Shown: piece after piece, positions 34,028-41,662 of the stretch | Layout of the letters: each line of letters begins with the position of its first letter | Numbering within the stretch: position 1 is the stretch's first letter | Made by a program: the position numbers and the translations under genes | Source of the DNA: Paracidovorax oryzae ATCC 19882 | Lineage (GTDB): Bacteria > Pseudomonadota > Gammaproteobacteria > Burkholderiales > Burkholderiaceae_C | Reading direction: 5' to 3' | Assembly: GCF_000687165.1 (NCBI RefSeq) | Contig: NZ_JMKU01000021.1 | Span: forward strand, 45,398-109,397 | DNA length: 64,000 nucleotides | Notes under the pieces: generated by a model | The model's input: the letters and a program-made list of their open reading frames with translations, nothing else | Databases searched by the model: none | Told to the model about the DNA's origin: nothing

Positions 34028-34139
34028 CCTGATCTGAGCGAGTCCCAGGGCCCAGAGATCCGCCGGCCAGGATGGCGACAAGCCATCCGGTACCGGCGGG
34101 CCGGGCCCCTTCCATCCATAAAAACGGAGCGAGACAACA

Positions 34140-35465
34140 ATGAACCCATCCATGGCCGCCGGCATTCCGGCGGCAGACCGCGCCGCCTTCGGGCCGCTGC
34201 AATTGCGCGTGACGCTGCTGTGCGCCATCGTCGCCATGCTCGACGGCTTCGACACCCAGTCCATCGCCTATGTGGCGCCGCGCATCGCGGAAGACTGGGG
34301 CCTGAAGGCTTCCGAGTTCGGCCCCATCTTCGCGGCGGGCCTGTTCGGCCTGATGGCCGGCGCCTTCCTGCTCAGCCCGGCGGCGGACCGCTGGGGCCGC
34401 AAGAAGGTGATCCTGCTGTCCACCTTCATCTTCGGCCTGTTCGCGCTGCTCACCGCCTGGGCCACCAGCATGAACGAACTGCTGGCCTACCGCTTCATCA
34501 CCGGCGTGGGCCTGGGCGCGGCCATGCCCAACATCATCGCGCTCACCAGCGAATACGCTCCGCAGCGCCTGCGCGCCACGCTGGTCACGGTGATGTTCTG
34601 CGGCTTCCCGCTGGGCTCCACGCTGGGCGGGCTCATCTCCAGCTGGCTCATCGCGCATTTCGACTGGCACTCGGTGTTCGTGCTGGGCGGCGTGCTCCCC
34701 CTGCTGCTGCTGCCGGTGCTGGCCGCGCTGCTGCCCGAATCGCTGCGCTACCTGGCCGCCAGCGGCGCGGCCCCTGCGCGCTACGAGCCCATCGTGAAGA
34801 GCGCCTACCCGGGCGAAGACCCGGCCACGGTGATGGCCGGCCTGCGCGGCGAGGCCGCGGGCGTGCAGTCCGGCTTCTCGGTGTTCGAACTGTTCCGCCA
34901 CGGCCGCCTGCACACCACCGTGCTGCTCTGGCTGGCCTTCTTCATGAACCTGCTGGTCATGTACTTCCTGGTCAACTGGCTGCCCACGCTGCTCAAGAGC
35001 GCCGGCCTGCCGCTGGAGAAAGCCATCCTCTCCACCGCCATGCTCAACCTGGGCGGCGTGGTGGGCGCGCTCGTGCTGGGCCGGCTCATCGACCGCTTCA
35101 GCGCCTACGCCGTGCTGGGCGCGGCCTACGCCGCATCGGCCGGCTTCATCGCGCTGATCGCCTTCAGCGGGCAGAACCTCACGGGGCTGCTGGCCGGCGC
35201 CGCGCTCTCGGGCTTCGGCGTGGTGGGCGCGCAGATCGGCTGCAACGCGCTGGCCGCCGCCATCTACCCCACCCACATCCGCGCCACCGGCGTGGGCTGG
35301 GCGCTGGGCGTGGGCCGCATCGGCGCCATCGTCGGCCCGCTGGCGGGCGGCGCGCTGCTGGCTGCGGCCTGGACGCCTTCCTCCATCATCCTCGTGGCCG
35401 CCGTGCCGGCGGTGCTGGCGGCCCTGGCCGTGCTGCTGCTGGGGCGCGTGCGGCAGGGCGCCTGA
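34140..35465 (+). CDS. MFS transporter, aromatic acid:H+ symporter type
   Basis: This 441-residue protein has twelve predicted membrane helices. The opening LLCAIVAMLDGFDTQSIAYVAP carries the DGFD motif diagnostic of the aromatic acid:H+ symporter group (PcaK, BenK, GenK), and SPAADRWGRKKVIL is the MFS loop 2-3 motif. Clustered with gentisate dioxygenase, it most likely imports gentisate, hydroxybenzoate or salicylate. The leader ends GAGACAACA before the ATG. The exact substrate cannot be told from sequence. Confidence 0.92.
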   Translation: MNPSMAAGIPAADRAAFGPLQLRVTLLCAIVAMLDGFDTQSIAYVAPRIAEDWGLKASEFGPIFAAGLFGLMAGAFLLSPAADRWGRKKVILLSTFIFGLFALLTAWATSMNELLAYRFITGVGLGAAMPNIIALTSEYAPQRLRATLVTVMFCGFPLGSTLGGLISSWLIAHFDWHSVFVLGGVLPLLLLPVLAALLPESLRYLAASGAAPARYEPIVKSAYPGEDPATVMAGLRGEAAGVQSGFSVFELFRHGRLHTTVLLWLAFFMNLLVMYFLVNWLPTLLKSAGLPLEKAILSTAMLNLGGVVGALVLGRLIDRFSAYAVLGAAYAASAGFIALIAFSGQNLTGLLAGAALSGFGVVGAQIGCNALAAAIYPTHIRATGVGWALGVGRIGAIVGPLAGGALLAAAWTPSSIILVAAVPAVLAALAVLLLGRVRQGA

Positions 35466-35583
35466 CGGGACCCGGCCGATCCAGGGGTCGGACCCGAGCC
35501 CGCCGGCCGCTGGGCCGGCTTAGCATCGCCGCTGGAGACAAAAGAAAAGACAAGACAAGAAAAGAACCCACGAAAGGCATGCC

Positions 35584-36522
35584 ATGCACGACGGCATCCG
35601 CATCTGGAGCACCGACGGCCTTCCCCCGGCGCAGCGGGCCGACTACTGGGTCGGCGCCGTCTGCGACTGCTTCCTCGACATGGAGGTCGAGCCCGGCCAG
35701 CGCCAGGGCTTCTCGGCCACGCTGGCCTCCATGCCCTGCGGCAGCCTGCAGGTCAACCATGTGAGCGGCAGCGCCCAGCGCGTGCGCCGCACGCTGCAGG
35801 GCATACGCCGCAGCGAGAGCGACAACTTCTACTACCTGCTGTGCAAGGAAGCCGCGCCCTGCCAGGTCGCGCAGGACGATGGCGGCGCCGCGCGCCTGCT
35901 GCCCGGCGACCTGGCGCTGATCGACTCGCGCCGGCGCTACCTGCTGGACTTCACGGAGGTGGTGGACACCGTGTCCATCCAGATCCCCATCGGCTGGCTC
36001 GATACCTGGCTGCCCGCCGCCGACCGCTGGCTGGGTCGGCGCGTGGACGGCTCCGCCGGCTGGGGCAGGGTGCTGAGCGCCTACGTGGGCCAGCTGCGCG
36101 CCGAGCGGCCCGAACGCCTGGGCACGCTGCAGGCCGAGCACCTGGGCGGCCTGCTGTCGCTGGCCTGCGGCGCCGCGCCCGAGGAGCCGCCGCGCCCCGG
36201 CCTGCTGCAGCGCATAGAAACCTGCGTGCGCCAGCGCTTCTGCGAGCCCGGCCTCACCGCCGCCGACGTGGCGGGCGACGTGGGCGTGTCGCTGCGCACG
36301 CTGCACCGCGCGCTGTCGGCGGGCGGCAGCACCTTCGCCCTGCTGCTCATGCGTGAGCGCATGGCCGTGGCGCAGCGCATGCTGCACGCGCCCTCGCACC
36401 GGCATTTGACCGTCGCCGAGATCGGACGGCGCGCGGGTTTCCTGGACCCGTCGCACTTCGCGCGCGCCTGCCGGCAGTGGTGCGGCAGGACGCCCGCGCA
36501 GGAGCGCGCGCGGGTCGCGTGA
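35584..36522 (+). CDS. AraC-family regulator
   Basis: This 312-residue regulator has an N-terminal AraC-binding-like domain (about residues 15-180) of the type seen in FeaR/NphR/BenR-like activators. The C-terminal double helix-turn-helix (about 215-310) includes LTAADVAGDVGVSLRTLHRAL and LTVAEIGRRAGFLDPSHFARACRQWCG. It follows the aromatic acid transporter by 118 bases on the same strand and may control the gentisate genes or an amine/aromatic pathway elsewhere. Several purine-rich runs precede the ATG. Confidence 0.9.
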   Translation: MHDGIRIWSTDGLPPAQRADYWVGAVCDCFLDMEVEPGQRQGFSATLASMPCGSLQVNHVSGSAQRVRRTLQGIRRSESDNFYYLLCKEAAPCQVAQDDGGAARLLPGDLALIDSRRRYLLDFTEVVDTVSIQIPIGWLDTWLPAADRWLGRRVDGSAGWGRVLSAYVGQLRAERPERLGTLQAEHLGGLLSLACGAAPEEPPRPGLLQRIETCVRQRFCEPGLTAADVAGDVGVSLRTLHRALSAGGSTFALLLMRERMAVAQRMLHAPSHRHLTVAEIGRRAGFLDPSHFARACRQWCGRTPAQERARVA

Positions 36523-36556
36523 ATGGACGATGCGATGCCCTTCCGGGTCGTGAACG

Positions 36557-37540
36557 TCACCAGGGCCAGGCCACCGGCAGCCCGAGTCCGGCTGCATCGG
36601 CCTGCTGCTGCACCAGCCGGGCCACGGTCAGGTCCTGCAGGGCCAGGCCCGTCATGTCGAACAGCGTGATGTCTCCGGGCTGCCGATCGACGGAGGCACT
36701 CCCCCGCAGCACATCGCCGATTTCCGTGCACGCGGCCCCGGGCGCCCACTGCATCTCGCCGATCTGGCGCGCCTGGGCCTCGTCATCGACGTAGACGCGG
36801 GCCTTGTCCAGCAGGCCCTGCGGCGCTTCCCGCTTGCCGCGGGTGTCGGTACCCACGCAGTTCAGGTGCGTGCCGGGGCGCACGGCGTCCAGCTCGAAGA
36901 GCGGGCCGCCGCCCGGCGTCGCGGTGATCACCACGTCGCTCGCGGCCACGTCCGCGTTGCGGTCGGTGGAATGGCGCAGCAGGCACTGGCCGGCGAACCG
37001 CTGCTCGAACGCCGGGTCGGGACGGCCGTCGGCCGTCACGTACCGCACGTCCCGCAGCTGCGGCAGCAGCCGCAGCGCGTAGGTGAGCTGCACGCCGGCC
37101 TGCACGCCCGTTCCGAACAGGCACAGCCGCTGGCTGTCCGGCCGCGCCAGCTGCGCCAGGCCGTGGCCACCCGCGGCACCGGTGCGCGCCGTGGTGATCG
37201 CGTTGCCGTCGATCAGGCAGGTGGGCCGGCCGGTGGCGGGGTCGATCAGCAGGATCGTGGCCTGGTGCGGCTCGCCTCCGAGCGCGCGGTTGGACGGCCA
37301 GAACCCCGCCGCCTTGAAGCCGAGCAGCCCCTGCGAGGGCACGTCGCCGGACTTGATGCCGAAGATGCCGCCCGTCTCCAGGCGCTCGCGCACCACCGGG
37401 AACACCCGGCCGGCCCGCTCGCTGTGCAGGACGAAGGCCTCGCGCACGGCGGCCAGCACGCCCTCCGGCTGCAGCAGCTGTTCCACGTGGTCCCTGGTGA
37501 GCAGCAGCAGCCGCGCATCCCGGGTGGTCGAAGCCGTCAT
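36557..37540 (-). CDS. Ornithine cyclodeaminase / mu-crystallin family protein
   Basis: This 327-residue NAD(P)-binding protein belongs to the ornithine cyclodeaminase/mu-crystallin family. Characteristic segments are GIFGIKSGDVPSQGLLGFKA, ILLIDPATGRPTCLIDGNAITTARTGAAGG, LCLFGTGVQAGVQLTYA (Rossmann loop) and HLNCVGTDTRGKREA. Family members include cyclodeaminases and imino acid reductases such as DauB and SbnB. Its start overlaps the stop of the PLP-enzyme gene by four bases, so the two are coupled and probably catalyse consecutive steps. Substrate unknown. Confidence 0.88.
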   Translation of the reverse strand: MTASTTRDARLLLLTRDHVEQLLQPEGVLAAVREAFVLHSERAGRVFPVVRERLETGGIFGIKSGDVPSQGLLGFKAAGFWPSNRALGGEPHQATILLIDPATGRPTCLIDGNAITTARTGAAGGHGLAQLARPDSQRLCLFGTGVQAGVQLTYALRLLPQLRDVRYVTADGRPDPAFEQRFAGQCLLRHSTDRNADVAASDVVITATPGGGPLFELDAVRPGTHLNCVGTDTRGKREAPQGLLDKARVYVDDEAQARQIGEMQWAPGAACTEIGDVLRGSASVDRQPGDITLFDMTGLALQDLTVARLVQQQADAAGLGLPVAWPW

Positions 37541-38664
37541 GCGAACATCTCCGCGATGGCGTCGGCATTCTTGATGCCGGTGGCCGTGAGGATCACCACC
37601 GTCTCTTCGCTCTCGCGAACCGTGCCGGCCTGGATCAGGTGGTCGAGCCCGGCAATCGCCGTGGCGGAGGTGAGCTCCGGCAGCAGGCCCGTGTGCGCCG
37701 CCTTCTTCAGCGCATCGACGATCGCCTGCTCCTGCAGCGCCACGGTGGCACCGCCGGTGGCCTGCACCGCCGAGACAAGCTCCCGCAGCCGCAGGGGGTG
37801 CGCGATCGCCGTTCCCTCGGCCACCGTCTTGCGCACCTCGCGGGCCACCGGCGTCGTCACGCCCGCCTGGAAGCTCGCGTCGATGGGCGAGCAGTTCAGC
37901 GGCTGGCAGACGAACAGGCGCGGGATCTTCGCGATCTGGCCCGCGCGCAGCAGCTCGGAAAACGCCATGAAGCACCCCAGCACGTTGCTGCCGGCGCCGG
38001 CGGGCATGACGATGTTGTCCGGCGCGCGGAAGTTGAGGTCTTCCCAGATCTCGTAGCCGATCGCCTTCGTGCCCTCGAGGAAGAAGGGCTGCCAGTTGTG
38101 GCTGGAATAGAAGATATGGGCCGATTGCCGCACCGCCTCGTCCTCGCAGGCCTGCCGCGGCCCCTCGACCAGCTGCACCTCCGCCCCGTAGGCACGCATC
38201 TGCGCGATCTTCGGTTTCGAGGCATAGGCCGGCGCGAGGATCTTCACGCGCATGCCGCCCGCGGCACCGTATGCGGACACCGACGCACCGCCGTTGCCCG
38301 AGCTGTCCTCCAGCACCGCATCGATGCCCTGCTGGCGCAGCACGGAGAGCATCACCGTGGTGCCCCGGTCCTTGAAGCTGCTGGTCGGGTGGAACCATTC
38401 CAGCTTGAAATGCGGCCGGTGGGCACCCCATTCCTTCTGCACGAGGGGCGTGCAGCCCTCGCCCATGGAGATCGGGCGCGCCACGTCCAGCGGCAGCGAT
38501 GCCCGGTAGCGCCACTGGGAGCGGCACGTGCGGTCGATGTCGTCGCGCGACATGCCGGGCTGCGGCGTGATCAGCAGCGGCTTGCGGTCGTCGGAGCACC
38601 ACCGCGGCACGTCCAGGGGGTAGGTCCGGCCGCTGGCCGGGTCGATGTAGAGCGAAGTCGTCAT
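37537..38664 (-). CDS. PLP-dependent lyase/synthase, threonine synthase-like
   Basis: This 375-residue fold-type II PLP enzyme resembles threonine synthase: GEGCTPLV near the N-terminus, the PLP lysine in PTSSFKDRGTTVM, the loop EDSSGNGGASVSAYG and PAGAGSNVLG for the phosphate. The residues around the zinc-like opening (RWCSDDRKPLLITPQPG) also recall threonine synthases. Close pairing with an ornithine cyclodeaminase-like gene is reminiscent of SbnA/SbnB and EutB/EutC modules, in which a PLP enzyme makes an intermediate reduced or cyclised by its partner. The actual reaction is unknown; a DauR-type regulator is divergent. Confidence 0.85.
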   Translation of the reverse strand: MTTSLYIDPASGRTYPLDVPRWCSDDRKPLLITPQPGMSRDDIDRTCRSQWRYRASLPLDVARPISMGEGCTPLVQKEWGAHRPHFKLEWFHPTSSFKDRGTTVMLSVLRQQGIDAVLEDSSGNGGASVSAYGAAGGMRVKILAPAYASKPKIAQMRAYGAEVQLVEGPRQACEDEAVRQSAHIFYSSHNWQPFFLEGTKAIGYEIWEDLNFRAPDNIVMPAGAGSNVLGCFMAFSELLRAGQIAKIPRLFVCQPLNCSPIDASFQAGVTTPVAREVRKTVAEGTAIAHPLRLRELVSAVQATGGATVALQEQAIVDALKKAAHTGLLPELTSATAIAGLDHLIQAGTVRESEETVVILTATGIKNADAIAEMFA

Positions 38665-38744
38665 GTCTCGGGTTCCTGCTTTCAATGCCTGGCGCGCCGC
38701 AGCCGGCCGCACGCTGTCGTCGATGTTGGATGATAAATCTAAAA

Positions 38745-38833
38745 TTGGACAATATGTTTGTTTTTGGACAGGGGCCGGCCATGGCCTCCAGCAGAATGCC
38801 CGGTCAACTGACCAATGCTGGATAAAATGTCCA
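38745..38833. promoter_or_regulatory. Repeated TTGGACA sites between the PLP-enzyme and DauR-like genes
   Basis: TTGGACA occurs at 38745-38751 and 38764-38770 (starts 19 bases apart), and its inverse TGTCCA at 38828-38833, one base before the regulator ATG. The pattern in a divergent promoter suggests an operator of the adjacent regulator, including an autoregulatory site. Confidence 0.5.
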
Positions 38834-38834
38834 G

Positions 38835-39467
38835 ATGAAAAAGAAGGCGCACACCGCGGAGCAGCAGGCCATCCTCGAGCAGGTCCAGCACATCGCCTCC
38901 GCGCTGGGAGAGACGTTCGCGCCGTTCACCGAGGTCGTGCTGCACGACCTGCGGTCCCCCAAGCACGCGATCCTCGCGATCCACAACAACCTGTCCGGCC
39001 GGCAGGTCGGCGATCCCGCGACGGAACTGGGCCTGGCCCGCATCGCGGACGACCAGTACCCCCAGGTGCTGGCCAACTACGCCAACCAGTTCGCCGACGG
39101 CCGCCGCGCGAAAAGCACCTCGATCGGCATCAAGGATTCCGAAGGGCACTACTTCGCCGCGCTGTGCCTGAACGTGGACATGACCGTCTTCCGCGGGATC
39201 GCCACCATGATCGAGCAGTTCTCCGCCATCGGCGAGGACGGTCGCAAGGAGACGCTCGACACGGGCAATGCCGAGGCCCTGCGCGACCGCATCGACCGCT
39301 TCGCGATGACGCTCGCCACCACGCCCCGCGCGCTGCGCACCGAGCAGCGGCGCGAACTGCTGCAGACGCTCAAGGGCGAGGGCTTCCTGGAGATCAAGCG
39401 CTCCATGGACACGGTGGCCCAGCACCTGGGCGTGTCCCGGGCCACGGTGTACAACGACATCCGGTAG
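38835..39467 (+). CDS. DauR/YheO-type transcriptional regulator
   Basis: This 210-residue regulator has an N-terminal YheO-type PAS-like domain (about residues 10-120; FAPFTEVVLHDLRSPKHAILAIHNN) and a C-terminal HTH_22 domain ending SMDTVAQHLGVSRATVYNDIR. In Pseudomonas, DauR of this family represses D-arginine catabolism genes, including the ornithine-cyclodeaminase-family DauB. Here it is divergent from an ornithine-cyclodeaminase-like/PLP-enzyme pair, so control of that pair by an amino acid ligand is likely. Three copies of a TGGACA element lie between. Confidence 0.88.
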   Translation: MKKKAHTAEQQAILEQVQHIASALGETFAPFTEVVLHDLRSPKHAILAIHNNLSGRQVGDPATELGLARIADDQYPQVLANYANQFADGRRAKSTSIGIKDSEGHYFAALCLNVDMTVFRGIATMIEQFSAIGEDGRKETLDTGNAEALRDRIDRFAMTLATTPRALRTEQRRELLQTLKGEGFLEIKRSMDTVAQHLGVSRATVYNDIR

Positions 39468-39566
39468 CCGCTGGCACCTTCCGTCCGCCGGCCTGGCACG
39501 CAGCGGCCATCCGCGGCCCCACCGCCGGGCCACCATGGGTCTCCCACCACACAAGGAGACAACGAC

Positions 39567-40295
39567 ATGGCGGACACCTACGTACTGGTCCACGGCGCCT
39601 GGCATACCGGCGAGACCCTGGCGGCGACGGCGAAGTACCTGCGCGCGCGCGGCCATACCGTGCACTGCCCCACGCTGCCGGGCAACCGTCCCGGTGACGG
39701 CACGGCCCCGCTGGGCCTGCAGGACGCGATCGACGGGCTGGTGCAGTTCCTCGAATCGAACGACCTGAAAGACGTGCGCCTCGTCGGCCACAGCTACGGC
39801 GGCATGCTGCTCTCCGGCGCGGCCGACCGCGTGCCCGGGCGCATCCGGCGGCTGGTGTACGTGAACGCCTTCGTGCCGCTGCCCGGCGAATCCCTGGCCG
39901 ACATGGCGCCGCCCTATTACCGCGCCATGTTCGAAAGCATTGCTGCCGCCAACGGCGGCGGGGTGCAGCTGCCCTACGAGGTCTGGCGCGAATCCTTCAT
40001 CAACGATGCCGATGCGGAGCTGGCGCGCACCACCTATGCGCTGCTGCACCCGCAGCCGCTGCGCTGCCTGACCGACCCCATCACCCTCTCGCAGCCCACC
40101 GCCGCGCTGGCGCTGGGCAAGTCGTACCTGAACTGCCGCGAAGACACCGCGCTGCCGCAAAGCCTGCCCTGGCACCCGCGCCTGTCGGAGCGGCTGGGGC
40201 TGTTCCGCTACGTGGAGGCGGGCGGCAGCCACGAGGCGCTGTTCACCGACCCCGAAGGCTTCGCGCGCGGCATCGAGCGCGCGGGGCGGGATTGA
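39567..40295 (+). CDS. Alpha/beta hydrolase (esterase of the EstC/MES type)
   Basis: This 242-residue hydrolase has HGAWHTG for the oxyanion loop, nucleophile GHSYGG (serine near residue 78), and the catalytic histidine probably in GGSHEALF near the C-terminus. The short size and LVHGAWH start resemble plant methyl-esterase-like and EstC-like bacterial enzymes, which act on small aromatic or alkyl esters. AAGGAGACAACGAC directly precedes the ATG. It could release salicylate or another aromatic acid for the nearby pathways, but this is only context. Confidence 0.87.
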   Translation: MADTYVLVHGAWHTGETLAATAKYLRARGHTVHCPTLPGNRPGDGTAPLGLQDAIDGLVQFLESNDLKDVRLVGHSYGGMLLSGAADRVPGRIRRLVYVNAFVPLPGESLADMAPPYYRAMFESIAAANGGGVQLPYEVWRESFINDADAELARTTYALLHPQPLRCLTDPITLSQPTAALALGKSYLNCREDTALPQSLPWHPRLSERLGLFRYVEAGGSHEALFTDPEGFARGIERAGRD

Positions 40296-40341
40296 CCTGC
40301 GGTCACAACAGCACACACCCAGACAGCCAGGAGACAACGCC

Positions 40342-41082
40342 ATGCAAGCCACTGCACACCGCAACACCCTCGCCGCCGCGCGCCCGTTCCTTTCACGGTC
40401 TGCCCGTGCGGCCTTTGCCACAGCCGCCGCTTTCGCCAGCCTCGCTGCCGCGCTGCCCGCGCAGGCGCAGGCGCAGACCCAGGCGCCCGACGCGGCCCCG
40501 AAGTCGCCCTGGCGCATCTATGCCGGCCCCGCGCACATCGGCTTCAGCACCTCGGCCGAAGTGCGTGCCGGCGGCCAGCGGGTGCCCGGCGCCGATGCCA
40601 AGGCCGACGCCAACAACAGCCTCGGCTTCGGCGCCATCTACGACTTCCACCCGGGCTGGAGCGCCGAAATCGCCCTGGGCCTGCCCCCCACCACCGCCCT
40701 CAAGGGCACCGGCACCCTGGCCGGCGCCGGCACGCTCGGCAAGGTGAAATACGGCCCCGCCGTGCTCTCCGTGCGCCGCCACCTGTGGGAAGACGGCCCC
40801 GTGCGCCCCTACATCGGCGCGGGCATCAACTACACCCTGGTGCTCGAATCCCGCGATGGCTTCGTGTCGAACCTTCACGTCAAGAACGGCGTGGGCCCGG
40901 TGCTGCAGGCCGGCTTCGAGGTGCCGATCGACCCGCGCTGGAGCTTCTTCGTCGATGCGAAGAAGATCTGGCTCAAGACGACCGCGACGGGCACGCTGCC
41001 GGCGCTGGGCGGGGCGCCGGCGCATGCGAGGGTGCGGCTGGATCCGTTGGTGGTGACGGCGGGGGTGAGTTATCGGTTTTGA
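40342..41082 (+). CDS. ompW: OmpW-family outer membrane protein
   Basis: This 246-residue protein has a long signal peptide (cleavage near residue 44, ALPAQAQA) and an eight-stranded OmpW-type barrel. It begins SPWRIYAGPAHIGF, contains GFGAIYDFHPGWSAEIALGLP and VRPYIGAGINYT, and ends in the aromatic SYRF needed for outer membrane insertion. OmpW proteins allow small hydrophobic molecules across the outer membrane, which fits a role in uptake of aromatic substrates. It has its own AGGAGACAACGCC leader 46 bases after the esterase gene. Confidence 0.9.
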   Translation: MQATAHRNTLAAARPFLSRSARAAFATAAAFASLAAALPAQAQAQTQAPDAAPKSPWRIYAGPAHIGFSTSAEVRAGGQRVPGADAKADANNSLGFGAIYDFHPGWSAEIALGLPPTTALKGTGTLAGAGTLGKVKYGPAVLSVRRHLWEDGPVRPYIGAGINYTLVLESRDGFVSNLHVKNGVGPVLQAGFEVPIDPRWSFFVDAKKIWLKTTATGTLPALGGAPAHARVRLDPLVVTAGVSYRF

Positions 41083-41136
41083 ACTCCCACAGCGCTGCGG
41101 CCCCACCCGGCTCCTCGCGGCCGGCTGGAGGCTGGC

Positions 41137-41385
41137 GTGGCCTGCCCCGGCTACCAGCAGTCGCTGCAGTCCAGCCTGGCCGGCGCCTACGAGCGCGTGG
41201 GCATCACCGGCACCGTGAAGGTGGAATTCCGCGTGCGGGACGGCGCCGTGGTGGAGGTGAACCCGGTGGCCGGCCCCAGCGAGTACTACCGCACCGTGCG
41301 CTCCGCCGTGCGCCGCTTCCGTTGCCTGGCCCGGGGGAGCGGGGATGCGCTGGTGTCGCTGGATATTGTTTTTCGGGGGGAGTAG
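41137..41385 (+). pseudogene. TonB C-terminal-domain-like fragment
   Basis: An 82-codon frame opening at GTG encodes ACPGYQQSLQSSL...TGTVKVEFRVRDGAVVEVNP...AVRRFRC, matching the C-terminal domain of small TonB-family energy transducers. The usual signal or membrane anchor and proline-rich linker are absent. The frame runs straight on from the ompW stop codon with no start or ribosome site upstream of the domain, so it is probably a 5'-truncated remnant. It could be expressed as a short periplasm-like domain only if another start is used. Confidence 0.5.
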
Positions 41386-41447
41386 AGTTGGGCGGTAGCG
41401 GTTAGTCTGGGGCGGGGTTAGCTTCGGCCTTGGCTGAGACATTGGGC

Positions 41448-41483
41448 AAAGGCGTATCGGAGGAGGCTCCGATACGCCTTTTT
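41448..41483. terminator. Strong bidirectional terminator
   Basis: AAAGGCGTATCGGA and TCCGATACGCCTTT form a perfect 14-bp stem with a six-base loop; T-rich sequence follows on the plus strand and the stem starts with AAA, giving T-runs in both directions. It marks the right edge of the ompW unit and the start of the low-GC region. Confidence 0.85.
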
Positions 41484-41662
41484 GCTTTCTGGGTCGTGGG
41501 TGCTGTTAAGGGACGCGGTGTGCGGGGTTCATTGCTGTGGATGGGGCTGCGATGACTGTTTTGCAGCGGTAGCTGTCAACCGCCCCCGTCTCTGAACGCA
41601 CGCCAACGCGCCGAGAACAGTCATTCGGACGGTGGCGCACCAACGGTGAAGCAATCTTTGCC

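Noticed and set aside
41552..41624. ATGACTGTT and AACAGTCAT, 9-bp inverted repeats 55 bases apart, as ends of an inserted element.
   Set aside because: No target duplication, no coding content between them, and 9 bp can arise by chance in this length of sequence.
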